From the NCBI GenBank assembly GCA_030762175.1, contig CM060834.1, positions 63,345,501 to 63,409,500 of the forward strand: DNA of 64,000 nucleotides. The letters are read 5' to 3'. Of the stretch, positions 47,818 through 57,678 are shown piece after piece. Both the position numbers and the translations under genes were made by a program. The notes under the pieces are model-generated. The model saw only the letters and a program-made list of their open reading frames with translations. It had not been told where the DNA came from and searched no databases. How positions within the stretch are numbered: position 1 is the first letter of the stretch; each line of letters opens with the position of its first letter. This DNA comes from Metallyticus violacea (lineage: Eukaryota; Arthropoda; Insecta; Mantodea; Metallyticidae).

Positions 47818-48095
47818 GATAGTTGTAGAAAAGCATATTATGCGCAATGAATCTGGAAAAGAAAAAAAATTATTTTCGAAGTTTGGAAACTTCATTAGAA
47901 TCACTTTTTTTCCGTTCTTATTCGAGATAACTGGTTCTCTTTCATTATACTAGTTTGATAGCCTCAGAAAAGCATATTATGCGCAATGAATCTGGAAAAG
48001 AAAAAAAATTTTTTTCGAATTTTGGAATCTTCGTTATAATCACTTTTTTTCCTTTCTTATTTGAGATAACTTGTTCTCTTTCATTATACTAGTTT
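47818..48095 (+). repeat. Family A remnant, 2 monomers
   Basis: Both monomers carry a private caatgaatctgg where others have caaagaatctgg. The second has an A head and a B gaattttggaatc tail. It corresponds to the 417-bp cassette of the sister modules after deletion. Confidence 0.8.
47957..48095 (+). repeat. Hybrid monomer, A head and B gaattttggaatc tail
   Basis: The joint is unique to C2. It fuses the head of the third A cassette monomer to the middle of the next B monomer, removing one monomer length. Confidence 0.85.
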
Positions 48096-48979
48096 GATAG
48101 CCTCAGTAAAGCATATTATGCGCATAGCATCTCGAAAAGAATAAAAATTTTTTTCGAAGTTTGGAAACGTCGTTTGAATCACTTTTTTCCTTTCTTATTT
48201 GAGATTACTGGTTCTCTTTCATTATAGTAGTTTGATAGCCTCAGAAAAGCATATTATGCACAATTCTCTTTCATTATACTAGTTTGATAGCCTCAGCAAA
48301 GCATATTATGCACAAAGAATCTCGAAAAGAAAAAAAATTTTTTTCGAAGTTTGGAAACGTCGTTAAAATCACTGTTTTCCGTTCTTATTTGAGATTACTG
48401 GTTCTCTTTCATTATAGTAGTTTGATAGCCTCAGAAAAGCATATTATGCGCAAAGAAAATCGAAAAGAAAAAAAAATTTTTTCGAAGTTTGGAAACTTCT
48501 TTAGAATCACTTTTTTTCCGTTCTTATTTGAGATAACTGGTTCTCTTTCATTATACTAATTTGATAGCCTCAGTAGAGCATATTATGCGCAAAGAATCTC
48601 GAAGAGAAAAAAAATTTTTTTCGAAGTTTGTAAACTTCGTTTGAATCACTTTTTTTCCGTTCTTATTTAAGATAACTGGTTCTCTTTCATTATACTAGTT
48701 TGATAGCCTCAGTAAAGCATATTATGCGCAAAGAATCTCGAAAAGAAAAATGTTTTTTTTCGAAGTGTTGAAACTTCTTTAGAATCACTTTTTTTCCGTT
48801 CTTATTTGAGATAACTGGTTCTCTTTCATTATACTAGTTTGATAGCCTCAGTAAAGCATATTATGCGCAAAGAATCTGGAAAAGAAAAAAAATTTTTTTC
48901 GAAGTTTGGAAACTTCATTAGAATCACTTTTTTTCCGTTCTTATTCGAGATAACTGGTTCTCTTTCATTATACTAATTT
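48096..48979 (+). repeat. Family B block, 6 monomers plus short monomer
   Basis: Only one monomer precedes the short monomer here, where C3 has two. It ends in a hybrid (48841-48979) with a B head and A tail. Confidence 0.8.
48234..48285 (+). repeat. Short 52-bp monomer, copy 12 (C2, second)
   Basis: The following monomer has cgttaaaatcactg, shared only with copy 14. Confidence 0.95.
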
Positions 48980-50361
48980 GATAGCCTCAGAAAAGCATAT
49001 TATGCGCAAAGAATTTGAAAAGAAAAACATTTTTTTCGAAGTTTGCAAACTTCCTTAGAATCACTTTTTTCCGTTCTTATTCGAGATAACTGGTTCTCTT
49101 TCATTATACTAGTTTGAAAGCCTCAGAATAGCATATTATGCGCAAAGAATCTCGAAAAGAAAAAAATTTTTTTTCGAAGTTTGGAAACTGCATTAGAATA
49201 TCTTTTTTTCCGTTCTTATTCGAGATAACTGGTTCTCTTTCATTATACTAGTTTGATAGTTGTAGAAAAGGATATTATGCGCAAAGAATCTCGAAAATAA
49301 AAAAATTTTTTTCGAAGTTTGGAAACTACATTAGAATCACTTTTTTTTCGTTCTTATTCGAGATAACTGGTTCTCTTTCATTATACTAGTTTGATAGCTG
49401 TAAAAAAGCATATTATGCGCAAAGAATCTCGAAAAGAAAAAAAAAGTTTTTCAAAATTTTGAAACTTCATTAGAATCATTTTTTTCCGTTCTTATTCGAG
49501 ATAACTGGTTCTCTTTCATTATACTACTTTTGATAGCTGTAGAAAAGCATATTATGCGCAAAGAATCTCGAAAAGAAAAAAAATTTTTTCGAAGTTTGTA
49601 AACCTCATTGGAATCACTTTTTTTCCGTTCTTATACGAGATAACTGGTTCTCTTTCATTTTGCTAGTTTGATAGTTGTAGAAAAGCATATTATGCGCAAA
49701 GAATCTCGAAAAGAAAAAAAAAGTTTTTCAAATTTTGAAACTTCATTAGAATCATTTTTTTCCGTTCTTATTCGAGATAACTGGTTCTCTTTCATTATAC
49801 TACTTTTGATAGCTGTAGAAAAGCATATTATGCACAAAGAATTTGAAAAGAAAAACATTTTTTTTCGAAGTTAGAAACTTCATTAGAATCACTTTTTTTC
49901 CGTTCTTATACGAGATAACTGGTTCTCTTTCATTTTGCTAGTTTGATAGATGTAGAAAAGCATATTATGCGCAAAGAATCTCGAAAAGAAAAAAAAAGTT
50001 TTTCAAAATTTTGAAACTTCATTAGAATCATTTTTTTCCCATTCTTATTCTATTTAACTGGTTCTCCTTCATTATACTAGTTTGATAGCTGTAGAAAAGC
50101 ATATTATGCGCAAAGAATATCGAAAAGAAAAAAAATTATTTTCGAAGTTTGGAAACTTCATTAGAATCACTTTTTTTCCGTTCTTATTCGAGATAACTGG
50201 TTCTCTTTCATTATACTAGTTTGATAGCCTCAGAAAAGGATATTATGCGCAAAGAATCTGGAAAAGAAAAAAGTTTTTTTTCGAAGTTTGGAAACTTCTT
50301 TAGAATCACTTTTTTTCCGTTCTTATTTGAGATAACTGGTTCTCTTTGATTATACTAGTTT
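48841..50361 (+). repeat. Partial F-type module between C2 and C3
   Basis: It starts with a chimeric four-monomer stretch (48841-49392) like 31114-31665 in C1. It then follows the end of F1 at an offset of 7585 bp, including gatagatgtag (42360/49945) and tttttcccattc (about 42448/50033). It links two C modules that elsewhere are joined to E modules. Confidence 0.7.
48980..50361 (+). repeat. Family A block, 10 monomers
   Basis: It starts with the gaatttgaaaag/gtttgcaaac chimera also seen at 31253. One landmark monomer is changed to gaaactgcattagaatatc near 49186. It ends in the hybrid 50223-50361. Confidence 0.8.
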
Positions 50362-51473
50362 GATAGCCTCAGTAGAGCATATTATGCGCAAAGAATCTCG
50401 AAGAGAAAAAAAATTTTTTTCGAAGTTTGTAAACTTCGTTTGAATCACTTTTTTACCGTTCTTATTTGAGATAACTGGTTCTCTTTCATTATACTAGTTT
50501 GATAGCCTCAGTAAAGCATATTATGCGCAAAGAATCTCGAAAAGAAAAATGTTTTTTTTCGAAGTTTGGAAACTTCTTTAGAATCACTTTTTTTCCGTTC
50601 TTATTTGAGATAACTGGTTCTCTTTCATTATACTAGTTTGATAGCCTCAGTAAAGCATATTATGCGCAAAGAATCTCGAAAAGAAAAAAAAATTTTTTCG
50701 CAGTTTGGAAACTTCGTTAGAATCACTTTTATTCCGTTCTTATTTGAGATAACTGGTTCTCTTTCATTATACTAGTGTGATAGCCTCAGAAAAGCATATT
50801 ATGCGCAAAGAATCTCGAAAAGAAAAAAGTTTTTTTTCGAAGTTTGGAAACTTCGTTTGAATCACTTTTTTTCCGTTCTTATTTGAGATAACTGGTTCTC
50901 TTTCATTATACTAGTTTGATAGCCTCAGCGAAGCATAAAATGCACAAAGAATCTCGAAAAGAAAAAAATTTTTTTTCGAAGTTTGGAAACTTTGTTTGAA
51001 TCACTTTTTTTCCGTTCTTATTTGAGATAACTGGTTCTCTTTCATTATACTTGTTTGATAGCCTCAGTAAAGCATATAATGCGCAAAGAATATGGAAAAG
51101 AAAAAAAATTTTTTTCGAAGTTTGGAAACTTCGTTAGAATCACTTTTTTTCCGTTCTTATGTGAGATAACTGGTTCTCTTTCCTTATACTAGTTTGATAA
51201 CCTCAGAAAAGGATATTATGCGCCAAGAATCTCGAAAAGAAAAAAGTTTTTTTTCGAAGTTTGGAAACTTCGTTTGAATCACTTTTTTTTCCGTTCTTAT
51301 TTGAGATAACTGGTTCTCTTTCATTATATTAGTTTGATAGCCTCAGTAAAGCATATTATGCACAAAGAATCTGGAAAAGAAAAAAAATTTTTTTCGAAGT
51401 TTGGAAACTTTGTTAGAATCACTTTTTTCCGTCCTTATTCAAGATAACTGGTTCTGTTTCATTATAATAGTTT
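50362..51473 (+). repeat. Family B block, 8 monomers
   Basis: Sister of 42777-43887. Private changes include ttttttaccgttc (about 50451) and ccgtccttattcaag (about 51428). Confidence 0.85.
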
Positions 51474-52166
51474 GATAGCTGTAGAAAAGGATATTATGCG
51501 CAAAGAATCTCGAAAAGAAAAAAAAATTTTTTCGAAGTTTGGAAACTTCATTAGAATCACTTTTTTTCCGTTCTTATTCGAGATAACTGGTCCTCTTTCA
51601 TTATACTAGTTTGATAGCCTCAGAAAAGCATATTATGCGCAAAGAATTTGAAAAGAAAAACATTTTTTTTCGAAGTTAGAAACTTCATTAGAATCACTTT
51701 TTTTCCGTTCTTATACGAGATAACTGGTTCTCTTTCATTTTGCAAGTTTGATAGTTGTAGAAAAGCATATTATGCGCAAAGAATCTCGAAAAGAAAAAAA
51801 AAGTTTTTCAAAATTTTGAAACTTCATTAGAATCATTTTTTTTCCGTTCTTATTCTATTTAACTGGTTGTCCTTCATTATACTAGTTTGATAGCTGTAGA
51901 AAAGCATATTATGCGCAAAGAATATCGAAAAGAAAAAAAATTATTTTCGAAGTTTGGAAACTTCATTAGAATCACTTTTTTTCCGTTCTTATTCGAGATA
52001 ACTGGTTCTCTTTCATTATACTAGTTTGATAGCCTCAGAAAAGCATATTATGTGCAAAGAATCTGGAAAAGAAAAAAAATTTTTTTCGAAGATTGGAAAC
52101 TTCATTAGAATCACTTTTTTTCCGTTCTTATTTGAGATAACTGGTTCTCTTTCATTATACTAGTTT
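51474..52166 (+). repeat. Family A block, 5 monomers (C3)
   Basis: Third copy of the five-monomer block at 27596 and 43888, including the ggtcctc change at about 51590 shared with both. Confidence 0.85.
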
Positions 52167-55100
52167 GATAGCCTCAGTAAAGCATATTATGCGCAAAGAA
52201 TCTCGAAAAGAAAAAAATTTTTTTTCGAATTTTGGAATCTTCGTTATAATCACTTTTTTTCCGTTCTTATTTGAGATAACTGGTTCTCTTTCATTATACT
52301 AGTTTGATAGCCTCAGTAAAGCATATTATGCGCATAGCATCTCGAAAAGAAAAAAATTTTTTTTCGAAGTTTGGAAACGTCGTTTGAATCACTTTTTTCC
52401 TTTCTTATTTGAGATTACTGGTTCTCTTTCATTATAGTAGTTTGATAGCCTCAGAAAAGCATATTATGCACAATTCTCTTTCGTTATACTAGTTTGATAG
52501 CCTCAGCAAAGCATATTATGCACAAAGAATCTCGAAAAGAAAAAAAATTTTTTTCGAAGTTTGGAAACGTCGTTTGAATCACTGTTTTCCGTTCTTATTT
52601 GAGATTACTGGTTCTCTTTCATTATAGTAGTTTGATAGCCTCAGAAAAGCATATTATGCGCAAAGAAAATCGAAAAGAAAAAAAAATTTTTTCGAAGTTT
52701 GGAAACTTCTTTAGAATCACTTTTTTTCCGTACTTATTTGAGATAACTGGTTCTCTTTCATTATACTAGTTTGATAGCCTCATTAGAGCATATTATGCGC
52801 AAAGAATCTCGAAGAGAAAAAAAATTTTTTTCGAAGTTTGTAAACTTCGTTTGAATCACTTTTTTTCCGTTCTTATTTGAGATAACTGGTTCTCTTTCAT
52901 TATACTAGTTTGATAGCCTCAGTAAAGCATATTATGCGCAAAGAATCTCGAAAAGAAAAATGTTTTTTTTCGAAGTTTGGAAACTTCTTTAGAATCACTT
53001 TTTTTCCGTTCTTATTTGAGATAACTGGTTCTCTTTCATTATACTATTTTGATAGCCTCAGTAAAGCATATTATGCGCAAAGAATCTCGAAAAGAAAAAA
53101 AATTTTTTTCGAAGTTTGGAAACTTCGTTAGAATCACTTTTTTTCCGTTCTTATTTGAGATAACTGGTTCCCTTTCATTATACTAGTTTGATAGCCTCAG
53201 TAAAGCATATTATGCGCAAAGAATCTCGAATAGAAAAAAAATTTTTTTCGCAGTTTGGAAACTTCGTTAGAATCACTTTTATTCCGTTCTTATTTGAGAT
53301 AACTGGTTCTCTTTCATTATACTATTTTGATAGCCTCAGAAAAGCATATTATGCGCAAAGAATCTCGAAAATAAAAAAGTTTTTTTTCGAAGTTTGGAAA
53401 CTTCGTTTGAATCACTTTTTTTCCGTTCTTATTTGAGATAACTGGTTCTCTTTCATTATACTAGTTTGATAGCCTCAGCAAAGCATATTATGCACAAAGA
53501 TTCTCGAAAAGAAAAAAATTTTTTTTCGAAGTTTGGAAACTTTGTTTGAATCACTTTTTTTCCGTTCTTATTTGAGATAACTGGTTCTCTTTCATTATAC
53601 TTGTTTGATAGCCTCAGTAAAGCATATAATGCGCAAAGAATATGGAAAAGAAAAAAATTTTTTTTCGAAGTTTGGAAACTTCGTTAGAATCACTTTTTTT
53701 CCGTTCTTATGTGAGATAACTGGTTCTCTTTCCTTATACTAGTTTGATAACCTCAGAAAAGGATATTATGCCCAAAGAATCTCGAAAAGAAAAAAGTTTT
53801 TTTTCGAAGTTTGGAAACTTCGTTTGAATCACTTTTTTTTCCGTTCTTATTTGAGATAACTGGTTCTCTTTCATTATATTAGTTTGATAGCCTCAGTAAA
53901 GCATATTATGCGCAAAGAATCTGGAAAAGAAAAAAAATTTTTTTCGAAGTTTGGAAACTTCGTTAGAATCACTTTTTTCCGTTCTTATTTGAGATAACTG
54001 GTTCTCTTTCATTATACTAGTTTGATAGCCTCAGTAAAGCATATTATGCGCAAAGAATCTCGAAAAGAAAAAAATTTTTTTTCGAAGTCTGGAAACGTCG
54101 TTTGAATCACTTTTTCCGTTCTTATTTGAGATAACTGGTTCTCTTTCATTATATTAGTTTGATAGCCTGAGTAAAGCATATTATGCGCAAAGAATCTGGA
54201 AAAGAAAAAAAATTTTTTTCGAAGTTTGGAAACTTCGTTAGAATCACTTTTTTCCGTTCTTATTTGAGATAACTGGTTCTCTTTCATTATACTAGTTTGA
54301 TAGCCTCAGTAAAGCATATTATGCGCAAAGAATCTCGAAAACAAAAAAATTTTTTTCGAAGTTTGGAAACGTCGTTTGAATCACTTTTTCCGTTCTTATT
54401 TGAGATTATTGGTTGTCTTTCATTATAGTAGTTTGATAGCCTCAGAAAAGCATATTATGCGCAAAGAATCTCGAAAAGAAAAAAGTTTTTTTTCGAAGTT
54501 TGGAAACTTCTTTAGAATCACTTTTTTTCCGTTCTTATTTGAGATAACTGGTTCTCTTTCATTATACTAGTTTGATAGCCTCAGTAAAGCATATTATGCG
54601 CAAAGAATCTGGAAAAGAAAAAAAAATTTTTTCGAAGTTTGGAAACTTCGTTAGAATCACTTTTTTTCCGTTCTTATTTGAGATAACTGTTTCTCTTTCA
54701 TTATACTAGTTTGATAGCCTCAGTAAAGCATATTATGCGCAAAGAATCTGGAAAAGAAAAAAGTTTTTTTTCGAAGTTTGGAAACTTCGTTTGAATCACT
54801 TTTTTTCCGTTCTTATTTGAGATAACTGGTTCTCTTTCATTATACTAGTTTGATAGCCTCAGTAAAGCATATTATGCGCAAAGAATCTCGAAAAGAAAAA
54901 AAATTTTTTTCGAAGTTTGGAAACTTCGTTAAATCACTTTTTTTCCGTTCTTATTTGAGATAACTGGTTCTCTTTCATTATACTAGTTTGATAGCCTCAG
55001 TAAAGCATATTATGCGCAAAGAATCTCGAAAAGAATAAAAAATTTTTTCGAAGTTTGGAAACTTCCTTAGAATCACTTTTTTTCCGTTCTTATTTGAGAT

Positions 55101-55543
55101 AACTGGTTCTCTTTCATTATACTAGTTTGATAGCCACAGTAAAGCATATTATGCGCAAAGAATCTGGAAAGAAAAAAAATTTTTTTCGAAGTTTGGAAAC
55201 TTCGTTAGAATCACTTTTTTTCCGTTCTTATTTGAGATAACTGGTTCTCTTTCATTATACTAGTTTGATAGCCTCAGTAAAGCACATTATGCGCAAAGAA
55301 TCTCGAAAGGAAAAAAATTTTTTTTCGAAGTTTGGAAACGTCGTTTGAATCACTTTTTTCCGTTCTTATTTGAGATTACTGGTTCTCTTTCATTATAGTA
55401 GTTTGATAGCCTCAGAAAAGCATATTATGCACAAAGAATCTCGAAAAGAAAAAAAATTTTTTTCGAAGTTTGGAAACTTCGTTATAATCACTTTTTTTCC
55501 GTTCTTATACGAGATAACTGGTTCTCTTTCATTTTGCTAGTTT
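52167..55543 (+). repeat. Family B block, 24 monomers plus short monomer
   Basis: It includes two tactattttgatag joints (about 53042 and 53321) and ggttccctttc at 53166 not seen in C2. It ends in the hybrid 55405-55543. Confidence 0.8.
52444..52495 (+). repeat. Short 52-bp monomer, copy 13 (C3, first)
   Basis: Has the tttcgttata change; it is 7587 bp after copy 11. Confidence 0.95.
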
Positions 55544-55960
55544 GATAGTTGTAGAAAAGCATATTATGCGCAAAGAATCTCGAAAAGAAAAAAAAAGTTT
55601 TTCAAAATTTTGAAACTTCATTAGAATCATTTTTTTTCCGTTCTTATTCTATTTAACAGGTTCTCCTTCATTATACTAGTTTGATAGCTGTAGAAAAGCA
55701 TATTATGCGCAAAGAATATCGAAAAGAAAAAAAATTATTTTCGAAGTTTGGAAACTTCATTAGAATCACTTTTTTTCCGTTCTTATTCGAGATAACTGGT
55801 TCTCTTTCATTATACTGGTTTGATAGCCTCAGAAAAGCATATTATGCGCAAAGAATCTGGAAAAGAAAAAAAATTTTTTTCGAAGATTGGAAACTTCATT
55901 AGAATCACTTTTTTTCCGTTCTTATTTGAGATAACTGGTTCTCTTTCATTATACTAGTTT
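55544..55960 (+). repeat. Family A block, 3 monomers (417 bp cassette, C3)
   Basis: Same order as 32220-32636, with tactggtttgatag at about 55813 and the ttaacaggttctcc change shared with C1 (about 32329). Confidence 0.85.
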
Positions 55961-57261
55961 GATAGCCTCAGTAAAGCATATTATGCGCAAAGAATCTCGA
56001 AAAGAAAAAAATTTTTTTTCGAATTTTGGAATCTTCGTTATAATCACTTTTTTTCCTTTCTTATTTGAGATAACTGGTTCTCTTTCATTATACTAGTTTG
56101 ATAGCCTCAGTAAAGCATATTATGCGCATAGCATCTCGAAAAGAATAAAAATTTTTTTCGAAGTTTGGAAACGTCGTTTGAATCACTTTTTTCCTTTCTT
56201 ATTTGAGATTACTGGTTCTCTTTCATTATAGTAGTTTGATAGCCTCAGAAAAGCATATTATGCACAATTCTCTTTCATTATACTAGTTTGATAGCCTCAG
56301 CAAAGCATATTATGCACAAAGAATCTCGAAAAGAAAAAAAATTTTTTTCGAAGTTTGGAAACGTCGTTAAAATCACTGTTTTCCGTTCTTATTTGAGATT
56401 ACTGGTTCTCTTTCATTATAGTAGTTTGATAGCCTCAGAAAAGCATATTATGCGCAAAGAAAATCGAAAAGAAAAAAAAATTTTTTCGAAGTTTGGAAAC
56501 TTCTTTAGAATCACTTTTTTTCCGTTCTTATTTGAGATAACTGGTTCTCTTTCATTATACTAGTTTGATAGCCTCAGTAGAGCATATTATGCGCAAAGAA
56601 TCTCGAAGAGAAAAAAAATTTTTTTCGAAGTTTGTAAACTTCGTTTGAATCACTTTTTTTCCGTTCTTATTTAAGATAACTGGTTCTCTTTCATTATACT
56701 AGTTTGATAGCCTCAGTAAAGCATATTATGCGCAAAGAATCTCGAAAAGAAAAATGTTTTTTTTCGAAGTGTTGAAACTTCTTTAGAATCACTTTTTTTC
56801 CGTTCTTATTTGAGATAACTGGTTCTCTTTCATTATACTAGTTTGATAGCCTCAGTAAAGCATATTATGCGCAAAGAATCTCGAAAAGAAAAAAAAATTT
56901 TTTCGAAGTTTGGAAATTTCGTTAGAATCACTTTTTTTCCGTTCTTATTTGAGATAACTGGTTCTCTTTCATTATACTAGTTTGATAGCCTCAGTAAAGC
57001 ATATTATGCGCAAAGAATCTCGAAAAGAAAAAAAAATTTTTTCGCAGTTTGGAAACTTTGTTAGAATCACTTTTATTCCGTTCTTATTTGAGATAACTGG
57101 TTCTCTTTCATTATACTAGTTTGATAGCCTCAGAAAAGCATATTATGCGCAAAGAATCTCGAAAAGAAAAAAGTTTTTTTTCGAAGTTTGGAAACTTCGT
57201 TTGAATCACTTTTTTTCCGTTCTTATACGAGATAACTGGTTCTCTTTCATTTTGCTAGTTT
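55961..57261 (+). repeat. Family B block, 9 monomers plus short monomer
   Basis: It spans the C3/E3 join at 56845 and is the same length (1301 bp) as the matching block 32637-33937. It ends in the hybrid 57123-57261. Confidence 0.8.
56238..56289 (+). repeat. Short 52-bp monomer, copy 14 (C3, second)
   Basis: The following monomer has cgttaaaatcactg like copy 12, at 8004 bp. Confidence 0.95.
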
Positions 57262-57678
57262 GATAGTTGTAGAAAAGCATATTATGCGCAAAGAATCTCG
57301 AAAAGAAAAAAAAAGTTTTTCAAAATTTTGAAACTTCATTAGAATCATTTTTTTTCCGTTCTTATTCTATTTAACTGGTTCTCCTTCATTATACTAGTTT
57401 GATAGGTGTAGAAAAGCATATTATGCGCAAAGAATATCGAAAAGAAAAAAAATTATTTTCGAAGTTTGGAAACTTCATTAGAATCACTTTTTTTCCGTTC
57501 TTATTCGAGATAACTGGTTCTCTTTCATTATACTAGTTTGATAGCCTCAGAAAAGCATATTATGCGCAAAGAATCTGGAAAAGAAAAAAAAATTTTTTCG
57601 AAGATTGGAAACTTCATTAGAATCACTTTTTTTCCGTTCTTATTTGAGATAACTGGTTCTCTTTCATTATACTAGTTT
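57262..57678 (+). repeat. Family A block, 3 monomers (417 bp cassette, E3)
   Basis: Same order as the other cassettes, with a private gataggtgtag head in the second monomer. Confidence 0.85.

Larger units (their letters stand above)
42777..48840 (+). repeat. HOR module C2
   Basis: It aligns with C3 at an offset of 7585-7586 bp to about 45870, then 7726 bp, then 8004 bp past 48096. The steps of about 140 and 278 bp equal one and two monomers, so C2 has lost three monomers relative to C3. Short monomers are at 44857 and 48234. Confidence 0.8.
50362..56844 (+). repeat. HOR module C3
   Basis: It shares with C1 and C2 the tttcgttata change in the first short monomer (52444-52495), cattagagc (about 52781) and gtacttattt (about 52730). 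It keeps the cacaaagattctcg monomer (about 53492) also seen in C1 (about 29616) but missing from C2. It has no counterpart of the C1 A-type insert. Confidence 0.8.
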
